Shown here: positions 32,017 through 40,183 of the stretch, in pieces
Layout: every line of letters begins with the position of its first letter
Numbering within the stretch: position 1 is the stretch's first letter
Assembly: GCA_030430845.1 (NCBI GenBank)
Contig: JAUIKE010000007.1
Coordinates: 1 to 64,000 of the forward strand
Direction of reading: 5' to 3'
DNA length: 64,000 nucleotides
Source: Bacteroidia bacterium
Lineage (GTDB): Bacteria; Bacteroidota; Bacteroidia; Chitinophagales; Saprospiraceae
Notes under the pieces: model-generated
The model's input: the letters and a program-made list of their open reading frames with translations, nothing else
What the model was told of the DNA's origin: nothing
Databases searched by the model: none
Program-made: the position numbers and the translations under genes

Positions 32017-34654
32017 TTAAAACTACTCTCTCAGTCAAAACATTCGAACTCTGCCTTTCCACCCCCGGTTGTCCTCCGCCCACCGAAATGTCAAACTGTC
32101 CGGCCCGTATCTCTCTTTCATTATTTTCGTTGATAATGCGGAAAGTTTCGGAAGGCAGATTGAAACGGACCGTCTCACTTTTCCCAGCTTCCAGGAAAAT
32201 TCGATCAAAGGCTTTTAGCGACTTGAGTGGAGCAGGAAGTGGTGAGCCGATTTGAGATACATATAACTGCACCACTTCCTCTCCGTCCCGATGGCCGGTA
32301 TTCGTGACGGTCACCTCTACTGCCACAGAGTCGCCGGCTTTGATGGTTTCGGGCAACTTCAAACTGCTATATTCAAAAGTTGTATAACTCAAGCCGTAAC
32401 CGAACGGATACAGGGTTTTTCCATTAAAATACCGGTAGGTTTGGGTTGTCATATCGTATTGCTCGAAGGGCGGCAGGTCCTCCACCGATTGATAAAAGGT
32501 GACCGGTAGGCGACCGGCCGGATTGTAATCGCCAAAAAGAATGTCCGCTATGGCAGTACCACCGGCCTGGCCGGGATACCAGGCCTCCAGGATGGCCGGA
32601 ATGTTCTCGTCTTCCCAGTTAACAGCCAGGGCACTTCCGTTGAGTAAAACCAGCACGGTGGGTTTTCCAAGTGCTTGTACCTTTTGGATCAGTTCCTGCT
32701 GTACTTTTGGCAAACTCAGCTTGGTACGATCCCCTCCCCGGAAACCATCGATCTGGATATCCATTTCTTCACCTTCTAGCCGGGCAGTCAGGCCCATACA
32801 TAAAATAACGGCCTCTGCCTGACGGGCCGTTTCAAGGGCTTCTTCCAATAAGTTGGGTTTTGGAGCTGCCCAAACCAACTGCACCTGGGCGTCCGCATAG
32901 GAATCACCGGCTTCTACTTTTAGTTTATAGGATTTTCCAGCCTCCAATTCAATAGGATCGGATTTTCTTAACCTGGGATCGCCGTACTCATCCTGGAAGT
33001 GGTAGCTTGTTTTGGCGACTAATTCATCGTTGATGTATAATTGTGTATTGCAGGTACTGATAAAGCCTATTTGGTAGGTCCCGCTTTGGTTTGGCTGGAT
33101 CTCGCCCGTCCAACGTACACCGAAATTGTCATCATCCATGTCATCGCGAGGAGCGCGGTCGAACCAGTTGGCATCCAATGTCGGAACGATTTCTTCATAA
33201 AGTACGTCACCTTCGAGTTCGCGATTATCAAAATATTCGGCCTTTAAGCCAGGTGTTCCATCATTGGTAAAAAGATTGGCTTCCGGAATGGTATAAAACA
33301 TAGGCATGCCATCTGCCAGTTCGCTTCCTTGTGCGAATAAGACTTCGGTATCCGGAAGCTTGTTTTTTATTCCATCCAGGGGAGTAATTGGGTTTGATGG
33401 AACGCCATTGTAATTGCCGAGCAGCATTAGCCATTGATTAGCGTTGGGGCCTATGACAGCCACCTTCCCTAAATTTTTGCTAAGGGGTAAAGTCTGATCC
33501 TCATTTTTTAACAAGACCATGGACTTCCTGGCTGATTCTAAGGCTAAGCCTTGGTGATTTTCACTGTCCACAATGTCATAAGGAATTTGTGCGAATGGTA
33601 CCTGGCTCGGCGGGTCAAACATGCCCAGTTTAAACCTGGCCAAGAAAAGTCGCTTGACGGCCACATCAATCTCGGCTTCAGTAATCAATCCTTGCTCCAC
33701 GGCTGGTATCAGATGGAGATAAATGCCTTCACTTAGGTCGCAGTTCAGGTCACAGCCGGATTGGACGGCCAGGGCAGCGGCCTGAGCCGCGTTCTCCACT
33801 ATCTTATGATCCGCGTAAATGTCTTCAATGGCTCCACAATCGGATACGATGAAGCCTTCAAAGCCAAACTCTTCTCTTAGTATTTGTGTCATTAGTCGAT
33901 CGCTGCCGCAGCAGGCTTCGCCATTGTAGCGATTGTAGGCACACATGGCAGAGTAGGCCTTCCCTTCTTTGATACCCATTTCGAATTGGGGCAGGTAGGT
34001 TTCCCAAAGGTCTCGCTCGTTGGTGGTGGCATTAAAAATATGCCTTTCCGGTTCGGGGCCGTTATGGACGGCAAAATGTTTGACGGTAGCAATGGTTTTG
34101 TAATACCTGGGATCATCGCCCTGCAGACCTTTAATAAATTGAACGGCCATTTTACCGGTCAGGAAAGGATCTTCACCATAGGTCTCCTGGCCCCGGCCCC
34201 AGCGAGGATCCCGGAAAATATTGATGTTGGGCGACCATAGCGTCAAGCCCTGGTAAAGCGATCTTTTTCCACGACTCACAAAATTGTGGTGTTTCGCCCG
34301 GGTTTCATCACCGATCACCGTAGCGACCTCATGCATCGCCTCCTGATCCCACATGGCTCCCAGTCCGATCGCCTGAGGAAAAACCGTCGCCAGTCCAGCT
34401 CTCGCAACGCCGTGCAAACCTTCATTCCACCAATTGTATTCCGGAATATCGAGGCGCTCAATGGCCGGAGCTCCATTGAGCATCTGGCTTACTTTTTCCT
34501 CCAGCGTCATCCGGCTAACCAGATCATCTACTCTTTCTTCAAATGAGAGCCTGGTATCCTGATAGAGAGGTACTTCTTGTTTTTGGCAAGAAAGTGAAAG
34601 AATTAAACAAAAGAAAAGGAAACATACTTGGTTGAGGGACAGCCTTGCGAACAT
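32012..34654 (-). CDS. GH3-family beta-glycosidase with PA14 insert (lipoprotein)
   Basis: An 880-residue glycoside hydrolase. The lipoprotein signal (FFCLILSLSC) anchors it to the cell envelope. The GH3 N-terminal barrel begins with RVDDLVSRMTLEEKVSQM and has WNEGLHGVARAG. The nucleophile Asp is in FIVSDCGAIEDI near residues 269-280. The C-terminal GH3 domain is interrupted at about 455-600 by a PA14 domain (GLKAEYFDNRELEG ... FGVRWTGEI), then resumes (ILCMGLTARLEGEE) and ends in a fibronectin-like domain. The layout matches beta-xylosidases/beta-glucosidases acting on plant polysaccharides. A palindromic operator candidate lies 22 bp upstream. Confidence 0.95.
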   Translation of the reverse strand: MFARLSLNQVCFLFFCLILSLSCQKQEVPLYQDTRLSFEERVDDLVSRMTLEEKVSQMLNGAPAIERLDIPEYNWWNEGLHGVARAGLATVFPQAIGLGAMWDQEAMHEVATVIGDETRAKHHNFVSRGKRSLYQGLTLWSPNINIFRDPRWGRGQETYGEDPFLTGKMAVQFIKGLQGDDPRYYKTIATVKHFAVHNGPEPERHIFNATTNERDLWETYLPQFEMGIKEGKAYSAMCAYNRYNGEACCGSDRLMTQILREEFGFEGFIVSDCGAIEDIYADHKIVENAAQAAALAVQSGCDLNCDLSEGIYLHLIPAVEQGLITEAEIDVAVKRLFLARFKLGMFDPPSQVPFAQIPYDIVDSENHQGLALESARKSMVLLKNEDQTLPLSKNLGKVAVIGPNANQWLMLLGNYNGVPSNPITPLDGIKNKLPDTEVLFAQGSELADGMPMFYTIPEANLFTNDGTPGLKAEYFDNRELEGDVLYEEIVPTLDANWFDRAPRDDMDDDNFGVRWTGEIQPNQSGTYQIGFISTCNTQLYINDELVAKTSYHFQDEYGDPRLRKSDPIELEAGKSYKLKVEAGDSYADAQVQLVWAAPKPNLLEEALETARQAEAVILCMGLTARLEGEEMDIQIDGFRGGDRTKLSLPKVQQELIQKVQALGKPTVLVLLNGSALAVNWEDENIPAILEAWYPGQAGGTAIADILFGDYNPAGRLPVTFYQSVEDLPPFEQYDMTTQTYRYFNGKTLYPFGYGLSYTTFEYSSLKLPETIKAGDSVAVEVTVTNTGHRDGEEVVQLYVSQIGSPLPAPLKSLKAFDRIFLEAGKSETVRFNLPSETFRIINENNEREIRAGQFDISVGGGQPGVERQSSNVLTERVVLK

Positions 34655-34675
34655 AGCGTTTTATTTTGTTCGCAT

Positions 34676-34703
34676 GAATTTACGCAATCGGTTGCGTAAA
34701 TTC
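34676..34703. promoter_or_regulatory. Palindromic operator candidate upstream of GH3
   Basis: GAATTTACGCAA-TCGG-TTGCGTAAATTC is a perfect 12-bp dyad whose centre GCAATCGGTTGC resembles LacI/GalR-family operators. It lies 22 bp before the ATG of the GH3 gene, where a repressor would block early transcription. No LacI gene is in the window. Confidence 0.55.
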
Positions 34704-34739
34704 AACTTTAGAGAACAATACCTGCGGATAGTAGCTTTG

Positions 34740-34806
34740 AACATTGAAGTTTAAAAAATTATTCTCCCCCCGCCGGGGGGAGAATAATTTTTTAAACTTC
34801 AATGTT
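34740..34806 (-). terminator. Perfect 32-bp hairpin after the CotH-like gene
   Basis: AACATTGAAGTTTAAAAAATTATTCTCCCCCC and its exact complement surround a GCC loop. It lies 20 bp past the stop codon (34827) of the CotH-like gene and upstream of the GH3 promoter. It is the longest perfect stem in the window. Confidence 0.8.
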
Positions 34807-34826
34807 TGGGCCCAGAGTCGCAGATA

Positions 34827-35966
34827 TTATTCTCTAAGCCCTCTTATTACCACATTTCCTGTTCCATTCGGCAGGCAAGGATAAGTGAATTCTTTCGCCA
34901 TTTTTTTAGGATCGTTGATGGTTTCGTAAAAATCATCCAGGAATTTAATGGTTTGTCGAACGTATTTTTCATCCAGCATGGAACAATCCGTGTAGACCTT
35001 ATAAAATGCTGCTTTCAGCTCATTGAAACGGGTAATGGCCGGTTCAAACATACTCATGTCTTCAACACAATAGCCTCGGTAGCGGCGTTCACGAGTAGAG
35101 GATAATTTAAGAGCAGGGGAGGGTTGGGCATAAGGCGCCTGCACGATGCCGGCATGATCATAATCGTAGGGTACCGGAATGAGCGTGGCGGAGCTGTCTT
35201 CGCGCAGGATTTTAATGTTGTGCCGATATTGAGTGGACCAGTCGGTATTGCCGATCATATATTCAAAAACGGCCATGCGAAGGAAATAGTCGGCATCAAG
35301 CTTGTTGGGCCTCAGGCCATTTACTTTTACGATCTTGGCGTGATTTCGGGCAGCCATCTGATCCTCATCTTCCAGTATGATTCCCAAAAGCGGATCGGTG
35401 GATTTCCCCTTTTTCGTATCCTCATAAACCACCCTGACCAGACGGGCCCGAAAACTGTTTTCCGTGATCAGGTTGTATAGTTTGTAAACAAGATATTCCT
35501 GCACTACATACTTTTCATCCCTGCATGGAGTGACTAATTTGAGCTTATCCTGCCCGGTAAACAGACACTCTTCGGGAGTTTTCTTTTTGGCAAAATTGAG
35601 TCGTAAAGGAGGGTAATAACAATTTTGCCGCATTAAGCGGAAGTGCCCGCGAGTTTTGACCTTCAGAGGAAGGGCGATTTCTTCTCCAGCCGAATTAGTG
35701 TAAGCGATTTCCATCAATCGATAAGGGGTGTTTTCCGTTCGGTCGTTGAACAGCTTGCGGGTATCTCCTCTTAGTTTAAGGTCCAGGATACTGTCACTTT
35801 TAAATAAGTCGGCAGGAAGCTTGGCCGGGTCCAGTTCCTGGGCCGGGAGCAGAGCCGGAATAAGTAAATTGAAAATAAGTAGAATGAAAGCTACATTTTT
35901 ATGAAAAAAAAGAGGGCCTTTCTTCCGAATTTTTTTCTTAAAAGTAATCATAGAGGGTTCTTGCAT
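34827..35966 (-). CDS. Exported CotH-kinase-like protein
   Basis: A 379-residue exported protein with an N-terminal hydrophobic signal (FHKNVAFILLIFNLLIPALLPAQ). The body resembles the CotH protein-kinase-like family: KVKTRGHFRLMRQNCYYPPLRLNF near the nucleotide loop, a helix with VQEYLVYKLYNLITENSFRARLVRVVY, MIGNTDWSTQYRHNIKIL, and LIPVPYDYDHAGIV, which would hold the metal-binding Asp. These match the order of motifs in CotH-like kinases, but the family assignment is by eye and could be wrong. It is co-directional with the GH3 gene downstream. The start may be the second Met (MITFKKKIRK). Confidence 0.6.
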   Translation of the reverse strand: MQEPSMITFKKKIRKKGPLFFHKNVAFILLIFNLLIPALLPAQELDPAKLPADLFKSDSILDLKLRGDTRKLFNDRTENTPYRLMEIAYTNSAGEEIALPLKVKTRGHFRLMRQNCYYPPLRLNFAKKKTPEECLFTGQDKLKLVTPCRDEKYVVQEYLVYKLYNLITENSFRARLVRVVYEDTKKGKSTDPLLGIILEDEDQMAARNHAKIVKVNGLRPNKLDADYFLRMAVFEYMIGNTDWSTQYRHNIKILREDSSATLIPVPYDYDHAGIVQAPYAQPSPALKLSSTRERRYRGYCVEDMSMFEPAITRFNELKAAFYKVYTDCSMLDEKYVRQTIKFLDDFYETINDPKKMAKEFTYPCLPNGTGNVVIRGLRE

Positions 35967-36033
35967 TGGTGTATACTAAAAGTAGGAAATTTCAGTTAAA
36001 ATCAACAGTGCTTCCACAAAACCACTCTCCCTC

Positions 36034-36066
36034 TTTTGGTGTTGTTTAAGTAGTTTGTTAGATTTG
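36034..36066 (+). promoter_or_regulatory. Promoter of the NifU-like gene
   Basis: TTTTG at 36034-36038 and TAGATTTG at 36059-36066 are spaced by 20 bp, an excellent match to the Bacteroidota -33/-7 consensus (TTTG, TAnnTTTG). The start codon is 37 bp past the -7 element. Confidence 0.65.
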
Positions 36067-36102
36067 ATCTAAATTAAGATTAGAAAATAAGAAATAACGA
36101 CA

Positions 36103-36717
36103 ATGGACAATACTATCAGCAAAAGCCCTGTGATGCTATATACGGAAGAAACGCCCAATCCGGAATCTCTGAAGTTTGTAACTAACCGTATGCTGTATCG
36201 GGGAACGGCGGATTTCCGTGAAGAAGAATTGGCTCGCGAATGGTCTCCTCTGGGGACGGCCCTGTTTGATCTGCCTTATGTAAAGGGCGTTTATGTAGCC
36301 AATAACTTTGTGACGGTCACCAAGGAGTTCAATTACGCATGGGAAGACATCATGCTGAAATTGAAAAAATTCATCAAAGACTATATTGAAGAAGGCGGTG
36401 AAATCGTCAAAGAAGGCTTTGAAGAGGCCATGGCCAAGATCGAGGCGGAACGCGGTGCCAGTTATGAGTACTCTGAAGATGAGGCCGAGATCGTTAAGCG
36501 AATTAAAGATCTGATCGACACCTATGTGAAGCCTGCAGTGGAAGGGGACGGTGGTAATATCGAATTCGCTGCCTTCGAGGACGGAGTGGTTACCGTAATT
36601 TTGCAGGGTGCCTGTAGCGGGTGTCCATCATCAACGGTTACGCTAAAGGCAGGAATTGAAGGCATGCTCAAACGCATGGTGCCGGAAGTCAAAGAAGTAG
36701 TGGCGCAAATGGGCTAA
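36103..36717 (+). CDS. NifU-like iron-sulfur scaffold protein
   Basis: A 204-residue protein with an N-terminal Nfu-N domain (LYTEETPNPESLKFVTNRML ... residues 12-90) and a C-terminal NifU domain (about 125-203). The latter has CSGCPSSTVTLKAGIE, whose Cys-x-x-Cys pair of two subunits would bind a [4Fe-4S] cluster. VKPAVEGDGGNIEF is also typical. It delivers clusters to apo-proteins. The gene is monocistronic and ends at a large nested hairpin. Confidence 0.93.
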   Translation: MDNTISKSPVMLYTEETPNPESLKFVTNRMLYRGTADFREEELAREWSPLGTALFDLPYVKGVYVANNFVTVTKEFNYAWEDIMLKLKKFIKDYIEEGGEIVKEGFEEAMAKIEAERGASYEYSEDEAEIVKRIKDLIDTYVKPAVEGDGGNIEFAAFEDGVVTVILQGACSGCPSSTVTLKAGIEGMLKRMVPEVKEVVAQMG

Positions 36718-36726
36718 AGTACTGTT

Positions 36727-36884
36727 TTTCAAAAAAAAGGGGGCGTCTCAAATGCCCTTCGGCTATTTCGCCAACCAATATTATTTCTTTGGGAGGTGCC
36801 CATCCTGGCACCTCCCAAAAAGAAAATTATCTGGCGGCGAATAACGACGAAGGAGTTATGAGACGCCCCCTTTTTTTTTGAAAA
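36727..36884. repeat. Large nested inverted repeat (cruciform-capable)
   Basis: The outer arms AAAAAAAAGGGGGCGTCTCA (36731-36750) and TGAGACGCCCCCTTTTTTTT (36859-36878) are perfect complements. An inner hairpin TTTGGGAGGTGCC-CATCCT-GGCACCTCCCAAA lies at 36788-36819. Between them are CCTTCGGCTATTTCGCC and GGCGGCGAATAACGACGAAGG, which can also pair in part. The layout (outer arm, CCTTCG..., inner GGGAGG hairpin, ...GAAGG) parallels the copies at 46585 and 51138. It follows the NifU-like gene and can act as its terminator. Confidence 0.75.
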
Positions 36885-36955
36885 AATTTCAACTCTCTGC
36901 AACTTTCCAAAAATCGCGAAGTTTTCCCCTTGAATTCACTTAACCATATATCGTT

Positions 36956-37510
36956 TTGGACGTACTGCAAGACAAATATTTAATGAAAAAAGTACAAGAT
37001 GGGGATCTTAGCAAGATGAGCCTCTTGTACGAACGCCACAAACGGGATTTGTTCGGCTATTTCTACGGTCTGACCAATGATGCTGACAAGAGCGAAGACC
37101 TGGTACAGAACCTGTTTTACCGGCTTTTGAAATACCGACATACGTATCGCGGAGATGGCAAATTTGTCTACTGGATGTATTCAGTGGCCCAAAACACCTG
37201 GCGGGACCAGTTTCGCAAAAAGAAGCTCATTGATTATGGTAGCGATGCCTACACATATGACAGCTTGCCGAATAAGGAAAAAAATGCGGAAGAGTTACTC
37301 CTGGCCACGGAAAGAAAAAACTTACTGAAAGAAGCCCTGCAGCAGATTTCACCTGAAAAAAGGGAGGCCATCGTGCTCAGTCGCTTTCAGGGCTTGAAAT
37401 ATCAGGAGATTGCGAAGATCTCCAACGTATCTGAAAATGCCATCAAGGCGAGAGTTCATCGAGGATTAATGGAATTAAAGGAAATTATTTTAAAACTAGA
37501 GAATCAATGA
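36956..37510 (+). CDS. ECF-type RNA polymerase sigma factor
   Basis: A 184-residue sigma factor. Region 2 is SLLYERHKRDLFGYFYGLTNDADKSEDLVQNLFYRLL and VYWMYSVAQNTWRDQFRKKK. Region 4 is ISPEKREAIVLSRFQGLKYQEIAKISNVSENAIKARVHRGLMELK. The frame opens with a TTG; residues before the first ATG (36983, MKKVQDGD) are aligned with the start of other members (x-x-x-LxDxxLMxxV), so the TTG is the probable start. It overlaps the next gene by four bases (ATGA). It likely controls the envelope genes that follow. Confidence 0.92.
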   Translation: MDVLQDKYLMKKVQDGDLSKMSLLYERHKRDLFGYFYGLTNDADKSEDLVQNLFYRLLKYRHTYRGDGKFVYWMYSVAQNTWRDQFRKKKLIDYGSDAYTYDSLPNKEKNAEELLLATERKNLLKEALQQISPEKREAIVLSRFQGLKYQEIAKISNVSENAIKARVHRGLMELKEIILKLENQ

Positions 37511-38310
37511 AGCAGCAGGATCAAAATAATTGCCGGATCGCTATTGATTCCTTATTGAAGGAGTTAGAAAACGAAAGTTTCACAAAAGAAAAGCTGGATA
37601 TGCTGTGTCATCAATTTCCGGATTGCGCAGAAAATTTACAGACCACTCTTGCCATGTGGCAGCAATTGGAGGAGGTGCCGAGCCCGGAACCCAGCCCTGC
37701 CATGGATGCCGGCTTTTATAAAATGCTCAGCGAATTCACGACCGAACAGGCCAAGGCATCTAAGGCCTGGTGGGATCTGGATTGGGTTCGCCTCAATGGT
37801 TTTAATCTGAAATGGGTTGCGCTGGCCGGTGTTTTTATGCTTGGAATGGCCAGTGGTGTTATACTGTGGCCGGAAAAGCAAGCACGGGGGATAGCGGATA
37901 TTGAGCAAAATCTTAATAGCGATCAAGCAGTTGATTGGGTTGCATTGACTTCTGCCCAATCTACCACCGAAAGATTGATGAGCATTCAACAGATTAGAGA
38001 GCGGGCTGAACTAGACGACCAGATCGTTCAGGCGCTGGGTGAGGTACTCATGCACGATGAAAATGAAAATGTTCGCTTAAGTGCCATCGAAACTATGCTC
38101 TATTTTGCAGATAATCCCAAAGTAAGAGAAAATCTGATCCGAGCCATCCCTTATCAAAGCTCCCCCCTTATCCAGATGACGCTGGCAGAAGTTATGGTAG
38201 CGCTAAATGATTCCAGAGCCGTTAACGAGATCCGGCAATTGCTGGAAACTCAGCAGTTGGAATTAGAAGTGAAAATGAAGATGGAGGAAACGATCGAGAC
38301 TTTATTGTAA
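37507..38310 (+). CDS. Membrane-anchored HEAT-repeat anti-sigma-like protein
   Basis: A 267-residue protein with a cytoplasmic N-terminal part of about 95 residues (including FPDCAENLQTTLAMWQQLE), one TM helix at about 98-120 (WVALAGVFMLGMASGVILWP), and an exported C-terminal half made of alpha-helical repeats of the HEAT type (VRLSAIETMLYFADNPKVRENLIRAI, then LIQMTLAEVMVALNDSRAV). The ATGA overlap with the upstream sigma gene and the topology suggest an anti-sigma factor whose outside domain senses something. That function is an inference; no known anti-sigma fold can be confirmed. Confidence 0.72.
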   Translation: MKQQDQNNCRIAIDSLLKELENESFTKEKLDMLCHQFPDCAENLQTTLAMWQQLEEVPSPEPSPAMDAGFYKMLSEFTTEQAKASKAWWDLDWVRLNGFNLKWVALAGVFMLGMASGVILWPEKQARGIADIEQNLNSDQAVDWVALTSAQSTTERLMSIQQIRERAELDDQIVQALGEVLMHDENENVRLSAIETMLYFADNPKVRENLIRAIPYQSSPLIQMTLAEVMVALNDSRAVNEIRQLLETQQLELEVKMKMEETIETLL

Positions 38311-38313
38311 TTC

Positions 38314-38347
38314 TTTATAGCAGCCGTCGGTCGAGGGCTGCTATAAA
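38314..38347 (+). terminator. Hairpin between the HEAT protein and HHGD protein genes
   Basis: TTTATAGCAGCC / GGCTGCTATAAA with a ten-base loop begins three bases past the stop codon. It may reduce read-through into the next gene, which starts 15 bp further on. Confidence 0.55.
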
Positions 38348-38361
38348 CAAAAAAAATCATT

Positions 38362-39234
38362 ATGAAAAGACTGTTACTAAATTTAGCGTGCCTGCTCACG
38401 CTCAGTAGTTGTATTGGGCAGGAATTTAATGATCGCTCTGAATTTACGATTAATGCAAGCGGTATGGAGCGTTTTCAATTGTATAACCGCTGGGGAGCTG
38501 TGACCGTGAAAGCGACCAGTGGAAACACCATTAAAATGTCGGTAAAAAGGCATTTAGAGGCTAAAAAATCAACCAGGTTGGAAGAAGCCAAAAAAACTAT
38601 ATACATGGATAGTATGATGGTGGACGGTGAGTTGGTATTCTTTATTGAGCATCCTTTTCTTAAGTTGCAGTTCGATGAAGAGAGAGGGTTCGCGAGTTAC
38701 GAAAACAGCCAGTGGAAGGATGGCTGGAACTGGAAGGATGATGATAATGTACATGCGGAGTTTGCCGTTACACTGGAAATTCCTGCCCGGATGGATCTGG
38801 TCGTAGTCAATCACGATGATCCTTTGAAAGTAGATGGTATGCAAGGCGATTTAATTGCCCGGAATCACCATGACGGAGTTTGGGTGAAAAACCAGGGAGG
38901 GAATGCTGATGCACATTCTCATCATGGAGATGTAGAAGTTTTTTATACAAAAAACCCAACAAAGGAGTGTGTATACGATACGCATCATGGCGATATCAAA
39001 ATACATTTTCAACCTGGCCTGTCAGCCGATGCTTCTCTGAGTAGCCGGCATGGCGATTTTTTCACGGAAATGGACTGGAGTATACTTCCGGTGAAGGTAC
39101 AGGCACAAAAAAATAACGAAGGAACCAAATATAAAGTAAAAGCATCCGGTCAAACTTCGGTGAAGATCGGCTCAGGAGGCCCTATGCAACGCTTTAAAAC
39201 CTATCATGGGGATGTCTATCTTTTGAACAAATAA
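38362..39234 (+). CDS. Exported DUF4097-like lipoprotein with HHGD repeats, A
   Basis: A 290-residue lipoprotein (signal LACLLTLSSC) rich in short beta strands. A repeated tetrad with the consensus x-H-H/Y-G-D-hydrophobic appears as SHHGDVEV, THHGDIKI, SRHGDFFT and YHGDVYLL, plus NHHDGVW. The spacing fits turns of a beta-solenoid, as in DUF4097-type adhesin-like proteins. His and Asp stacked on one face could bind metal; this is speculative. It is a paralogue of the next gene and follows the sigma/HEAT pair, so it is probably part of the same envelope response. Confidence 0.75.
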   Translation: MKRLLLNLACLLTLSSCIGQEFNDRSEFTINASGMERFQLYNRWGAVTVKATSGNTIKMSVKRHLEAKKSTRLEEAKKTIYMDSMMVDGELVFFIEHPFLKLQFDEERGFASYENSQWKDGWNWKDDDNVHAEFAVTLEIPARMDLVVVNHDDPLKVDGMQGDLIARNHHDGVWVKNQGGNADAHSHHGDVEVFYTKNPTKECVYDTHHGDIKIHFQPGLSADASLSSRHGDFFTEMDWSILPVKVQAQKNNEGTKYKVKASGQTSVKIGSGGPMQRFKTYHGDVYLLNK

Positions 39235-39251
39235 ACTAAAAAATAGGAAAT

Positions 39252-40067
39252 ATGAAATGGATAAAAAATGTAACAAGCTTAATGGTAATCATGTTAGTGA
39301 GCTACCTGATGTCGGCACAGTCGACTGCTGAGGAATTTACTATTCCACTCAGCAACCCGGGCAAGGCCGGCCAACTGATCGTTGATTTACATGAAGGAGG
39401 GGTGACCGTTACGGGATATGCCGGAAATGAAGTAATTGTTAGTGTGGAGACCGAGGATGATGAGGACGAAGATGAAGAAGATAAAAATCGGTCCAGGGAG
39501 GGCCTGAGAAGAATTCCCAATGCCGGTATGAGCTTTGAGATTGAAGAAGAAAACAATATCGTAAAGATAGCCGGCACCCGCAGCCGCCATACCGACTTTA
39601 CCATTAAGGTACCGCGACAATTTTCTCTGACCCTCAAGACGCATCACGATGGGGATGTGGTGGTTCGGGATGTAGTCGGTGAGCTTGTAGTTGATGCCCA
39701 TCATGGCGATATGGAATTACTAAATGTCGGCGGCTCGGTGGTTGCGGATACGCATCACGGAGATATTAAGATCACTTTTGCCTCTGTTAAGTCGGGCGTA
39801 CCCATGGCTTTCAGTACTTACCACGGCGATGTGGACATTACCTTCCCTGCCAGTGTAAATGCAGCGGTAAAAATGAAATCCGACAGAGGAGATATTTTCA
39901 CTGACTTTGACATGGAGTTGAATGCTTCCAAACCAAGTATTCAAAAAACGAAAGAGGGTAAACAAAAAATTGCGGTAATGGAATGGATCCAGTCGAAGCT
40001 GGGTAGCGGCGGGCCGGAGTTTATGTTTACAACCCATCATGGGGATATTATTCTTAGAAAAAAATAA
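39252..40067 (+). CDS. Exported DUF4097-like protein with HHGD repeats, B
   Basis: A 271-residue protein with a signal peptide (VTSLMVIMLVSYLMSAQS). It has an acidic loop (ETEDDEDEDEEDKN) at about residues 66-80 and the repeats THHDGDVV, AHHGDMEL, THHGDIKI, YHGDVDIT, DRGDIFTD and THHGDIIL. Both it and the upstream paralogue end with a GSGGP segment and a final HGD strand. The gap between the two genes is 17 bp. The acidic loop might bind Ca2+. Confidence 0.75.
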   Translation: MKWIKNVTSLMVIMLVSYLMSAQSTAEEFTIPLSNPGKAGQLIVDLHEGGVTVTGYAGNEVIVSVETEDDEDEDEEDKNRSREGLRRIPNAGMSFEIEEENNIVKIAGTRSRHTDFTIKVPRQFSLTLKTHHDGDVVVRDVVGELVVDAHHGDMELLNVGGSVVADTHHGDIKITFASVKSGVPMAFSTYHGDVDITFPASVNAAVKMKSDRGDIFTDFDMELNASKPSIQKTKEGKQKIAVMEWIQSKLGSGGPEFMFTTHHGDIILRKK

Positions 40068-40098
40068 TAGACTAATGCTTTAGTAGGTCAAATTTTGA

Positions 40099-40181
40099 AG
40101 GGGCTGTCTCATCCGCCTGATGTGGATGAGCAGCCCTATAACTTTCTTTTATAGAGGTGCCCGCAGGGGCGCCTCTATAAA
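40099..40181. terminator. Two hairpins between convergent genes
   Basis: AGGGGCTGTCTCATCC / GGATGAGCAGCCCT pairs with one bulge, and TTTATAGAGGTGCCC / GGGGCGCCTCTATAAA pairs with one wobble. They lie between the HHGD-B gene (plus) and the DUF4112 gene (minus), and each gene probably uses the one nearest its end. Confidence 0.65.
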
Positions 40182-40183
40182 TA

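Noticed and set aside
29997-34654. A classical polysaccharide utilisation locus
   Set aside because: There are polysaccharide enzymes but no SusC/SusD pair, sensor or transporter in the window.
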